A DNA stretch of 64,000 nt, taken from positions 1 through 64,000 of the forward strand of contig JAHFQZ010000004.1 of assembly GCA_023259055.1 (NCBI GenBank), read 5' to 3'. Within the stretch, counting starts at the first letter, position 1. Every line of letters begins with the position of its first letter. Source of the stretch: Nitrosomonadales bacterium (lineage in GTDB: Bacteria; Pseudomonadota; Gammaproteobacteria; Burkholderiales; Gallionellaceae). The notes below the pieces were generated by a model. That model was not told where the DNA came from, did not search any database, and worked only from the letters and a program-made list of their open reading frames with translations. This document shows, one piece after another, positions 37,578-45,712 of the stretch. The translations under genes and the position numbers were made by a program.

Positions 37578-38021
37578 CTAACCGCGTACGCTGTCTGCCC
37601 AGCAGTTGGGCGTTTCGAAGAGGCGCACTCTTTCCAGGCGAAGATGATTGCCATAGGTGTCCTGATAAGCGGGTTCAAGGATGTTGAATGCGACTTGAGC
37701 GAGATTTTCCGCGGTTGGCACGACATCGAGAATGACGGTTCTGTGATTTGGCAGGCTTGCCAGAAAATCGCACACTACCTTGTCGCCGCGATACGCCAGG
37801 AAAGCATGATCCCACTCGTCAACCAGCTTTTCCTTCGCGATGCGCTTGACGTCGGCGAAATCCATTACCATACCCTGTTCGGATTGCCCTTCGTTGGCGA
37901 TGATGTCGCCAGATAAAGTGATCTCAATTGCGTAACGATGCCCGTGCAGGTGCTTGCACTGACTGTTGTGGTTGGGGATGCGATGTCCGGCATCGAATTC
38001 CAGGCGGCGGGTGATAAACAT
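37578..38021 (-). CDS. queD: 6-carboxy-5,6,7,8-tetrahydropterin synthase
   Basis: A 147-residue enzyme of the queuosine/7-deazaguanine pathway that converts dihydroneopterin triphosphate to 6-carboxytetrahydropterin. Zinc ligands are in EFDAGHRI and HLHGHRY, and the catalytic Cys in NSQCKHLHG. The length is slightly above the E. coli enzyme but usual for betaproteobacterial copies. No other que genes are adjacent. It ends about 90 bases from the tRNA-Ser gene. Confidence 0.93.
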   Translation of the reverse strand: MFITRRLEFDAGHRIPNHNSQCKHLHGHRYAIEITLSGDIIANEGQSEQGMVMDFADVKRIAKEKLVDEWDHAFLAYRGDKVVCDFLASLPNHRTVILDVVPTAENLAQVAFNILEPAYQDTYGNHLRLERVRLFETPNCWADSVRG

Positions 38022-38060
38022 ATTATTTTGAACAGTTGTTGTTACGCGGATTATACCCCG

Positions 38061-39989
38061 TCATACTTTCAGGGCGGCAGCGCGTTGCAGAAATTCATGC
38101 CTCGCCTGCTCATCCTGATTCGCTCCGTAGCGTAATGCGCTGTAGCGGACGGCGAGGTCGAAAAAGACATCGGCGAGTTCGGGGCGCGCGGCAGCGATGC
38201 GTTCAGCGTAGTCAAGAGCGCCCTCGTGGGCGGCGCGTGGAAGGCCGTATTTAGCCAGTTTGCGGCACAGTTTGAGCCATGCGGCCTGCACTTTGTCCGG
38301 CTGGTGCGTAATCAGGTGGCGCAGCATGAACAGTGCAAACAGCGCGATCACCAGTCCCAGCCCTGCCAGCATGTTCAGGGCAATTTTTTGCCAGGTAATC
38401 GATTCCATGCCGAGGCGGGTCAGGAAAGCGAATTGGCGTTCGGTGTCATAGCCCAGCACCCACTGGTTCCACTGATTGGCCAGGGTGTCCCAATTCAGGC
38501 GAAGGTCGCGCATCCATTGAGGAGGATTGCGCGCCATGAAGGGCAGGGCGGCATTGCTGAGCACGGATGCCGACAAACCGAGTTGCACGCGTTCCGGGGC
38601 TATGGCGCCGGTCGGATCGACGCGCACCCAGCCTTGTCCTTCCAGCCACACTTCCGCCCAGGCGTGCGCATCGGATTGGCGCACGATGTAGTAGTTGCCG
38701 ACATCGTTGAATTCTCCGCCCTGATAGCCTGTCACAACGCGCGCAGGGACGTTTGCGGCGCGCATCAGGAATACAAAGGCCGAAGCATAGTGTTCGCAGA
38801 AGCCCTGTTTGCTGCCAAACATGAAATCGTCCACGCTGTGGACGCCGAGCAAAGGCGGTTCGAGGGTGTATTGAAATCCTTGCTGGTTGAAATAGGACAG
38901 CGCGGTGCGAACGATGGCAGCGTCATTCGCACTGTTGGCTCGCCACTCTGCGGCAAGCTTTTGCGCGCGCGGGTTGTATAGCTTGGGTAGCTGCAAGCCG
39001 CGCTGCAGCTGCCGCGTTGCTTCCTGCAAATTGGCGCGGTAGCTGAGATTCGAACGTGCCGTGTAGCGCAACCGCGCAGTTACCGGCTCTTTACGCAACA
39101 CCTGGAAGTCGTAAGTGAGCGTGACTGGCACGGAGAGTTTATTCGGCACATCGAGCGCGAACAGCCAGATTTTGTTGTGCGGCTCCAGCGTGACAACGTA
39201 ATCGATTTCCTGGCCGAGTTCGGTAAATTTTGGCGGGGAAGTGAGCGCGGTTCTGCCGAGAGTCCAGGTGCGGCCGTCAAATTCCCACAGCACAGGCCCG
39301 CGCCAGTACATCTGGTTGCGAAGCGGCGGTTTGCCCTCGTAGCTGACGCGAAATGCTACTGCCTCGGACAGGCTCAAGCGGCTTAAACTGCCCGGCGACA
39401 TCTTGTCGTCCAGCCCGCTACTGGCATAAGCATCCTGCGGCATGCCCCACAGCGGCCCTTGCACGCGCGGGAATAGGATGAACAGGATCAGCGTGAGCGG
39501 GAGCGCTTGCATTAAAAGCACGGCGGCGATGCGTAAACGCGGCTTGAGCGCGATGTTTGGTGCTTGCAGGTGCACCCAGGCCGTTACGATCACCATCAAA
39601 GTGGCGAGCATGTACAGCGCGGTGGGGATGCTCTGCGAGTAGAAAAAATTGGTGATGATGATGAAGCAGGAAAGATAAATCAGCACCATCGCATCGCGCG
39701 GTTTGCGCAGTTCCATCAGTTTTAACGTGGCGAGCAACATCAGCAAAGTGACACCGACCTCCCGCCCGAACAGGGTGTGGAAGTTGACTGCGATTCCGCC
39801 TGTGCCGGCAAAGGTGATCAGCATCAATAGCCAGCGCTTCGGCAGCGGGTTGCTGCTGTATGTGAGATAGGTGCGCCACAGCAGCAAGCCCAGGCACAAG
39901 CTGCTGACCCATAGCGGCAGATGCTCGGCATGCGGTGCGATGACCATCAGGATGCTGAGCAGAAGCCCGTAGGTGAGGGCTTTGTTCAT
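38061..39989 (-). CDS. TgpA-like membrane transglutaminase-fold protein
   Basis: A 642-residue protein. ATG 39989 overlaps the stop of the DUF58 gene (ATGA). Several membrane helices fill about 1-175 (DUF3488-type region). A periplasmic transglutaminase-like core follows, with Cys in GFCEHYASAF, His in SDAHAWAEVW and Asp in RVDPTGA. One more helix lies near 550 (MLAGLGLVIALFALFMLRHL), with a cytoplasmic DUF4129-like tail. The order MoxR-DUF58-TgpA is widespread and suggests an envelope protein-modifying or peptidoglycan-related complex; TgpA is essential in Pseudomonas. Confidence 0.9.
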   Translation of the reverse strand: MNKALTYGLLLSILMVIAPHAEHLPLWVSSLCLGLLLWRTYLTYSSNPLPKRWLLMLITFAGTGGIAVNFHTLFGREVGVTLLMLLATLKLMELRKPRDAMVLIYLSCFIIITNFFYSQSIPTALYMLATLMVIVTAWVHLQAPNIALKPRLRIAAVLLMQALPLTLILFILFPRVQGPLWGMPQDAYASSGLDDKMSPGSLSRLSLSEAVAFRVSYEGKPPLRNQMYWRGPVLWEFDGRTWTLGRTALTSPPKFTELGQEIDYVVTLEPHNKIWLFALDVPNKLSVPVTLTYDFQVLRKEPVTARLRYTARSNLSYRANLQEATRQLQRGLQLPKLYNPRAQKLAAEWRANSANDAAIVRTALSYFNQQGFQYTLEPPLLGVHSVDDFMFGSKQGFCEHYASAFVFLMRAANVPARVVTGYQGGEFNDVGNYYIVRQSDAHAWAEVWLEGQGWVRVDPTGAIAPERVQLGLSASVLSNAALPFMARNPPQWMRDLRLNWDTLANQWNQWVLGYDTERQFAFLTRLGMESITWQKIALNMLAGLGLVIALFALFMLRHLITHQPDKVQAAWLKLCRKLAKYGLPRAAHEGALDYAERIAAARPELADVFFDLAVRYSALRYGANQDEQARHEFLQRAAALKV

Positions 39990-41053
39990 GGCTGCATCTG
40001 CTGCGGCAAATTGAACAGTGCGATCCGGCGCAGGCATTCATCGCGTTGCGCGATGCCGTTATTGGGAGGCAGTTCACTGTCCGGCAGGCGCAGGCCATAG
40101 CGCAGACCCTGTGCTTCGGCATCCAGCACCCAGCGCGTCATGCGCGATAATTTTTCTTCTTCGGTGCGATCCGGGGCGTTTGAAATATCCAGCCACAATT
40201 CCTCGCCGACCGGCGTGGAGAATTGTTTTACCTGCAAACCGCGTTCGCGCGCATAGGCTTTCCAGGAAATGCGCGGCAAGGCATCACCTGCGACATAAGT
40301 GCGCAACCCGGCGAAATCGTCATCTCCGGTAATGTTGCGCTTGCCTGTGCCATCCGGTGAATCCCCGAGCGGCAGCGGCGCGTCGCTTAAGGGTTTCGGA
40401 TAAACCAGGCAGCGTGTATCGAAATGCAGATACGACCATGAATAAAACAACCCGAGCGGAAATTCGGTGTACAGCGTCAAGCGGCCCGTTTCCAGCCAGC
40501 CGCGCTTTGTGGCGGGCAGCGGAAAGGCAACCACGCTGTCTTGCTGTGCAGGAACGTCGAAGCAGACGACGCGGCGATCGCTGTTGCGCCGTCGCCACAA
40601 GCGGAACGCCGCGATGTGGCCAATAATTTTACCGGTGCGAATTTCGCCGGAAAGCTGTTCTCTTGTGGGAATGCCGTCGCCGCTGCTTTCGCGCAGGCAA
40701 AGCTGGTAGCGCGGCAGCTTGCTGCGATTACGGAAGTGCAATAAAAATTGCGCTGTCTCCCCGCTGAACACCGCATCGGCACGACCGGCGCTGACCTCAA
40801 GATGTGCCAAGTTGCGAAAGGCATGCAGCATGGACATCACCGCCATCATCGTCAGCAGAAAGGTCAGGACGTAACCGAGACTGAGGTTGTAGTTGATGTC
40901 GCCAAGCAGCATCAATACCAGCACGAAGCAAAGAGTGAAACCCTGTTTGGTAGGGATGATGAAGATGCGGCGTTGCGTGAGCGTGACCGTACCATGCTCG
41001 ATTCTGGGGCGGAACAGCCAGTTGCTAAAACGTGTTTTCAACCTGGTTAGCAT
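39986..41053 (-). CDS. DUF58 protein of the MoxR-DUF58-TgpA operon
   Basis: A 355-residue protein with two adjacent membrane helices (about 35-80, GFTLCFVLVLMLLGDINYN, YVLTFLLTMMAVMSML). The DUF58 segment is DFAGLRTYVAGDALPRISWKAYAR, a variant of the EFxxxRxYxxGDxxRxIDWxxxAR signature. The C-terminal half resembles a vWA fold without a full metal site. It lies between moxR and tgpA, with stop/start overlap to tgpA and 59 bases from moxR. Confidence 0.88.
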   Translation of the reverse strand: MLTRLKTRFSNWLFRPRIEHGTVTLTQRRIFIIPTKQGFTLCFVLVLMLLGDINYNLSLGYVLTFLLTMMAVMSMLHAFRNLAHLEVSAGRADAVFSGETAQFLLHFRNRSKLPRYQLCLRESSGDGIPTREQLSGEIRTGKIIGHIAAFRLWRRRNSDRRVVCFDVPAQQDSVVAFPLPATKRGWLETGRLTLYTEFPLGLFYSWSYLHFDTRCLVYPKPLSDAPLPLGDSPDGTGKRNITGDDDFAGLRTYVAGDALPRISWKAYARERGLQVKQFSTPVGEELWLDISNAPDRTEEEKLSRMTRWVLDAEAQGLRYGLRLPDSELPPNNGIAQRDECLRRIALFNLPQQMQP

Positions 41054-41112
41054 GGTGTTATGTCTTCACCTTTTTTGCCTTTGGCAACACGCTCCCGGAA
41101 GAGTTGCGTGGT

Positions 41113-42030
41113 TTATGGAATCGCCACAGCCTCAACCAGTTCACGCACCAGCACATCGCTGTTTTGTTTCGAGTATTCACCCACCGCCTGCAAGCGGTGG
41201 CTGACCACACCCGGCAAGATGGCTTGCACATCTTCGGGAATAACGGCATCGCGTCCGTCCAGCAAAGCCCACGCACGTGAGGCGGAAAGCAGCGCGAGGC
41301 CGGCGCGCGGACTGAGGCCGTGCGTAAAGCGTGCCGCCTCACGCGTGTAGCGCAAGATAGCCTGCACATAATCGAGCAGCGCGGGCGAGACGAATATCTC
41401 CCGGGCGCTTTTTTGCATCGCGAGCAATTCGCTGCTTTCCATTTGCGGGGTAAGTTGGGCGACGATCTCGCGCCTGTCCACGCCGGATAACAAACCGCGT
41501 TCGGCTTGCGCGTCGGGATAACCCATCTGGATGCGCATCAAAAACCGGTCGAGCTGCGATTCTGGCAGCGCGTACGTGCCGATCTGATACGCCGGATTCT
41601 GCGTGGCGATGACGAAAAACGGCGAGGGCAGGGGGCGAGTCTTGCCTTCGACAGTCACCTGCTGCTCCTCCATTGCTTCCAGTAGCGCGCTCTGCGCCTT
41701 GGGGGTAGCGCGATTGATTTCATCCGCCAGGATCATCTGCGCGAAGATCGGGCCTGGGTGGAACTCGAACTTGCCGTTGTCGCGCTGATACACCGATACG
41801 CCGAGGATGTCGGCGGGAAGCAAGTCGCTGGTGAACTGGATGCGCTGGAACTGCAACCCCAGCGTGCGTGACAGGACATGCGCCAGCGTCGTCTTGCCGA
41901 CTCCGGGTAAATCCTCGATAAGCAAATGGCCTCGCGCCAGCAGGCAAGCCAGCGCAAGGCGAATTTGCTGCGGCTTGCCGAGGATGATTTTTTCGGCTTG
42001 CTGGATGACGTTATGCAGAGATTGGCTCAT
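41113..42030 (-). CDS. MoxR-family AAA+ ATPase
   Basis: A 305-residue AAA+ protein. Walker A is DLPGVGKTTLAH, Walker B/sensor region LADEINRATPKAQSALLEAMEEQQ, sensor 1 FVIATQNP and sensor 2 SPRAGLALLSASRAWALLDGRD. MoxR proteins act as chaperone-like remodellers together with vWA/DUF58 partners, here the two genes downstream. It is the first gene of this minus-strand operon. A second MoxR gene with a different partner set lies at 49308. Confidence 0.93.
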   Translation of the reverse strand: MSQSLHNVIQQAEKIILGKPQQIRLALACLLARGHLLIEDLPGVGKTTLAHVLSRTLGLQFQRIQFTSDLLPADILGVSVYQRDNGKFEFHPGPIFAQMILADEINRATPKAQSALLEAMEEQQVTVEGKTRPLPSPFFVIATQNPAYQIGTYALPESQLDRFLMRIQMGYPDAQAERGLLSGVDRREIVAQLTPQMESSELLAMQKSAREIFVSPALLDYVQAILRYTREAARFTHGLSPRAGLALLSASRAWALLDGRDAVIPEDVQAILPGVVSHRLQAVGEYSKQNSDVLVRELVEAVAIP

Positions 42031-42042
42031 GTTGTTCCCGGA

Positions 42043-42435
42043 CTAAATAAGGATTGCCGCAATCACTTTGCGGTCTTCAGCGACCAGTATGTTGTATGTG
42101 CGGCATGCCGCCGGAGTGGTCATGAACTCTACGCCGATACCTGCATCAATCAGCGCACGATACAGGCTTGGATGGGGAAAGCGTTGCATTGCTCCGGTTC
42201 CGAGCAGCAGCACGTCCGGTTTGAGTGCAAGAAAATAGGCGAAATGCGCTTCAGTCAATTCGTCGAATTTGGCGGCAACCCAGTCGCAACGGACATCTCC
42301 AGCCAGCACAACGATGCTGTGGTCATAGCGTTCGCCGTTGACCATGACGTAATCCGGGCCATGGGCGGTGAACATTTTGGTCTCGCCGAGATTGTCCAGT
42401 TGCAGTTTCAAAATAACCTCGCTTGTGTGCAGCAT
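42043..42435 (-). CDS. Mth938-like (DUF498) domain protein
   Basis: A 130-residue protein from ATG 42435; a longer frame through the repeats upstream is not credible. The Mth938/Xcc1710-like fold is recognised from VMVNGERYDHSIVVLAGDV and PDVLLLGTGAMQRFP, with the terminal GVEFMTTPAACRTYNILVAEDR block. Human NDUFAF3 belongs to the same superfamily, but the function of bacterial members is unclear. It ends 12 bases before moxR and could be the first gene of that operon. Confidence 0.85.
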   Translation of the reverse strand: MLHTSEVILKLQLDNLGETKMFTAHGPDYVMVNGERYDHSIVVLAGDVRCDWVAAKFDELTEAHFAYFLALKPDVLLLGTGAMQRFPHPSLYRALIDAGIGVEFMTTPAACRTYNILVAEDRKVIAAILI

Positions 42436-42498
42436 GAATGCGGGGAGTTTAGGGTTTGGCGCAGGATGCGTCAAACTGCGGCGGCAGGGTGGCGGCCA

Positions 42499-42675
42499 TG
42501 ACACGGCGTTGCGAAGCATCCGGGGCGGGAATGGCCGCCTCACACCCACTCCCGCAAACGGCTGGCTTCGCCAGTAACGTGTCGCGGGATGTGGCGGCAC
42601 TGACACGGCGTTGCGAAGCATCCGGGGCGGGAATGGCCGCCTCACACCCGCTCCCGCAAACGGCTGGCTTCGCCA
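42499..42675. repeat. Tandem repeat, 102-base period
   Basis: A 75-base segment at 42499-42573 recurs at 42601-42675 with a single visible mismatch; the bases between are partly similar. A piece of the linker (AGTAACGTGTCGCG) reappears at 42736, suggesting a third, decayed unit. The remaining gap (42436-42801) upstream of the Mth938-like gene holds no supported gene. Translated frames through it are simply repeats and match nothing I know. Confidence 0.8.
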
Positions 42676-42801
42676 TAACCAGCGACTTGGCGAGTGTGGT
42701 TGGCTCGCCTGGTCGAATGGCTAGTAGTTACTATCAGTAACGTGTCGCGAGATGTGCGCTGTGCGCACTAAGAGAGCTACATCGATTGAAGCATGGGGAG
42801 T

Positions 42802-44127
42802 TCAATAATTTTTATAAAGCCGCACATCTGGTAAATGAGTTACGGTTACGGAAGAACGGTTAACTACGCTTGGCTGCTGAATTTTGATCTTTGAGGATGA
42901 AGTGCGCAACTCCACAGGGTAAGTAATCGCTTGATCGCTCCAGCCCATCCACAGGTATTCCGGGAGATAACGGACAAAGCGGTAATTGAAGCTGGGATCA
43001 AGTTCTTGTTTCAGCTTGCTGGTACTTTCCTCATAGCCTTCCCGCGAGATTTCCATCCCCTTCAGAATGCTGGCGCCAGCAATTGCCAGCCCGGCTTCGA
43101 CCATACTTCCTGAGCTAGCGTAATAAATGATGGCTGCACCCAGCACCGTCCCGCCTATACCCACGACCAGCCCCGCGCTGGTTGTGGCAGCGATTTTTCC
43201 TCCGGCGATGGTGCTGCTGACCGCTGCTTTTCCGCCGTAAGTGGAATCCAGGATCAACTCGTGCAGCTCGCTCTCTCGCGCCAAATGGCGCTCATACCAC
43301 TTGCCGGCATCGGGGGAACGCTGCGGCTCAATGTTGATGCCGTTCCGGTCGGTGAGGGAGATGCGGCTCTTCTGCCCGCGGAGTTTGAAGCTGACTTGGC
43401 GCTCCGAGCGCAAAGGGTTGGCCGTCAACCCGGGATTCCACACCGGCTCCGGCCCCGGTCCGCCCAGCACCAGGAATAAATTGGCGGGAGGCTGGCTGTG
43501 CTCTGCCAGCTCCTTGGCCCAAGTGAGGCTGTTGTCCATGAACCATGCCGCACGCAAATCCACCTGCGCCTCGCGCCACTCGCCGCACATGGTCCATAAC
43601 CCGGCCAGGAACAAGCGCATGGCCGGATCATCGAAGTGTCCCGCCGGGCTCCACGGCAGCGACAACAGGCTGCTGGCGATGCGTGCCTCCACGCAGGCGT
43701 CCTCATACTTACCGTGAAGTGAATATCCCCAGCTCAACAGGAAATGCAGCCAGATCACCTCATGTTCCGAGGCGTAATAATCCTCGGGTGTTTGCACATA
43801 GAAAAAAGTCCGGGCCTCTCGCGAGACGTGGTAGCGCACCCGGTTCTCCAGCACATCCGCCTGTTTTTGCAGTCCCTTGATCTGAGGCTTGCCCTGGATC
43901 AGGGACAGGTAGCCCTTTTCCATCGTGGTGATGAACGTGCCGTTCTCTGCTTCGCGCGGAAAATTCAGCAGCGCATCATCGGCATTACCACTCAAAAAAT
44001 ACTGCTGGCTTTTCTGATAGTCCTGCCTGGTAAGCAAAGTGGGTTGGCTGCATCCAGAACCAAGCAGAGCCAACACCAGCAAGCAAGCGGAATTGAATGG
44101 GTTCAGCCGCGTTTTATATTTTTGCAT
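42802..44127 (-). CDS. Lipoprotein with central helical/TPR-like region and glycine-rich membrane segment
   Basis: A 441-residue protein from ATG 44127. Signal FNSACLLVLALLGSGC ends in a lipobox Cys at about 26. Residues 40-220 are helical and resemble tetratricopeptide-type repeats (QKSQQYFLSGNADDALLNF, then LHGKYEDACVEARIASSLL). At about 300-345 there is a Gly/Ala-rich hydrophobic stretch (AGLVVGIGGTVLGAAIIYYA, GLAIAGASILKG) that could insert into a membrane. The C-terminus (VVNRSSVTVTHLPDVRLYKNY) is beta-like. I know similar uncharacterised lipoproteins but no function. It is a single gene between two repeat regions. Confidence 0.7.
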   Translation of the reverse strand: MQKYKTRLNPFNSACLLVLALLGSGCSQPTLLTRQDYQKSQQYFLSGNADDALLNFPREAENGTFITTMEKGYLSLIQGKPQIKGLQKQADVLENRVRYHVSREARTFFYVQTPEDYYASEHEVIWLHFLLSWGYSLHGKYEDACVEARIASSLLSLPWSPAGHFDDPAMRLFLAGLWTMCGEWREAQVDLRAAWFMDNSLTWAKELAEHSQPPANLFLVLGGPGPEPVWNPGLTANPLRSERQVSFKLRGQKSRISLTDRNGINIEPQRSPDAGKWYERHLARESELHELILDSTYGGKAAVSSTIAGGKIAATTSAGLVVGIGGTVLGAAIIYYASSGSMVEAGLAIAGASILKGMEISREGYEESTSKLKQELDPSFNYRFVRYLPEYLWMGWSDQAITYPVELRTSSSKIKIQQPSVVNRSSVTVTHLPDVRLYKNY

Positions 44128-44157
44128 GTTGCATTCACTGTTCAAAATTCAAAGTAT

Positions 44158-44251
44158 CGTAGCCTGGATGCAGGCCGAAGGCCGAAATCCGGGGTGATGG
44201 TGTGTGTGCCCAAAGCTGCCCCGGATTGCATTGCATTTCATCCGGGCTACG
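44158..44251. repeat. REP-like inverted repeat upstream of alaA
   Basis: CGTAGCCTGGATGCAGGCCG at 44158 and its near reverse complement ending CATCCGGGCTACG at 44251 flank AATCCGGGG/CCCCGGATT. This has the GTAGCCCGGATG consensus of REP elements spread by RAYT-type transposases. It lies between divergent genes. Confidence 0.75.
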
Positions 44252-44399
44252 ATTTGCGGTATGACATTTGCTGTGCGGGGGCGGCGCGGGTAAAATCGCG
44301 CTCTTTGCAGCCTTGTGGTGAATTCTAGCATTGTGCATTTGGCATTTGGCATTGGGCCGAGCCCGGGCAACTCGAGTAAATATCCAGAGTAAATATAAA

Positions 44400-45629
44400 G
44401 TGAAACCAATTTTAAAATCGACAAAACTTGCCAACGTGTGCTACGACATCCGCGGGCCGGTGATGGAACGCGCCAAGCAGATGGAGGAGGAAGGGCAACG
44501 TATCATCAAGCTGAACATCGGCAACCTGGCGCCATTCGGTTTCGAGGCGCCGGAAGAAATTCAGCAGGATGTGATCCTGAATATGCCGAATTCGTCTGGC
44601 TACTCCGATTCCAAAGGCATGTTCGCGCCGCGCAAGGCCATCATGCATTACTGCCAGTCGAAGAACATCAAGGGGGTTGGGCTGGAAGACATTTACCTCG
44701 GCAACGGCGCGTCGGAACTGATCGTGATGACGATGCAGGGCCTGCTCAACACCGGCGACGAAGTGCTGGTGCCTGCGCCGGACTACCCGCTGTGGACGGC
44801 GGCGGTGACGCTGGCGGGTGGCACGCCGCGACATTACGTCTGCGACGAGGCCAACGACTGGAATCCCGATCTGGCCGATATGCGCAGCAAGATCACGCCG
44901 AATACGCGCGCCATCGTGGTCATCAACCCGAACAACCCGACCGGCGCGCTGTATTCCGACGAGATTCTGAAAGAGATTATCCAGCTCGCGCGTGAACATG
45001 GGCTGATCATCTTCGCCGACGAAATCTATGACAAGATGCTGTACGACGGCGCGACGCATACCTCGATTGCCTCGCTGGCTGACGACGTGCTGTTCGTGAC
45101 GATGAACGGCTTGTCGAAAAACTATCGCGCCTGCGGTTATCGCGCCGGCTGGATGGTACTCTCCGGCGAGAAAAAGCACGCGCAGGACTACATCAACGGT
45201 CTGACCATCCTTGCTTCGATGCGCCTGTGTTCCAACGTGCCCGGCCAGTTCGCGATCCAGACCGCGCTTGGTGGTTATCAGAGCATCAACGACCTGGTCG
45301 CCCCGACCGGGCGGCTGTGCAGGCAGCGCGATTTGGCCTATAAACTCCTGACAGCGATTCCCGGCGTGACCTGCGTCAAGCCGAAGGCCGCGCTGTATTT
45401 GTTTCCACGCTTTGATCCGAAAATTTACCCGATCGAGGACGACCAGAAATTCATTCTGGAGTTGCTGGAAACCGAGAAGGTCTTGGTGGTGCAGGGTACC
45501 GGATTTAACTGGATACACCCCGATCACATCCGCGTGGTGTTCCTGCCGAATGCCGATGACCTGACCGATGCAATCGGGCGCATTGCAAGATTCCTGGAAA
45601 ATTATCGCAAGAAACACGGCACGAATTAG
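44400..45629 (+). CDS. alaA: Alanine-synthesising transaminase (AlaA-like)
   Basis: A 409-residue class I PLP aminotransferase. GTG 44400 is chosen because VKPILKSTKLANVCYDIRGP aligns with the start of E. coli AlaA. Motifs: NIGNLAPFGF, NPNNPTGALY, FADEIYDKM and the PLP Lys in NGLSKNYRACGYRAGW; the phosphate-binding Arg block is in DHIRVVFLP. It should make alanine from pyruvate and glutamate. It is followed, after a palindrome, by hom and thrC, an order seen in other betaproteobacteria. Confidence 0.92.
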   Translation: MKPILKSTKLANVCYDIRGPVMERAKQMEEEGQRIIKLNIGNLAPFGFEAPEEIQQDVILNMPNSSGYSDSKGMFAPRKAIMHYCQSKNIKGVGLEDIYLGNGASELIVMTMQGLLNTGDEVLVPAPDYPLWTAAVTLAGGTPRHYVCDEANDWNPDLADMRSKITPNTRAIVVINPNNPTGALYSDEILKEIIQLAREHGLIIFADEIYDKMLYDGATHTSIASLADDVLFVTMNGLSKNYRACGYRAGWMVLSGEKKHAQDYINGLTILASMRLCSNVPGQFAIQTALGGYQSINDLVAPTGRLCRQRDLAYKLLTAIPGVTCVKPKAALYLFPRFDPKIYPIEDDQKFILELLETEKVLVVQGTGFNWIHPDHIRVVFLPNADDLTDAIGRIARFLENYRKKHGTN

Positions 45630-45632
45630 CAA

Positions 45633-45697
45633 GTAGGGTGGGCACGATTTTGTGCCCACCGTTTTTCCGCGTGGGCACAAAATCGTGCCCACCCTAC
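45633..45697. repeat. Perfect 27-bp inverted repeat between alaA and hom
   Basis: Arms at 45633-45659 and 45671-45697 are exact reverse complements around an 11-base loop. Each arm is itself a hairpin (GTGGGCAC with GTGCCCAC around GATTTT), so a cruciform is possible. The form GTAGGGTGGGCAC is a frequently dispersed repeat in proteobacteria. It may attenuate transcription into hom. Confidence 0.85.
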
Positions 45698-45712
45698 AAT
45701 TTAGGAAATTAA

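Noticed and set aside
42456-42740. Frames on both strands through the tandem repeat (for example repeated RRCEASGAGMAASHP or RRPFPPRMLRNAV)
   Set aside because: The repetition comes from the DNA repeat; there is no ribosome site and no known family.
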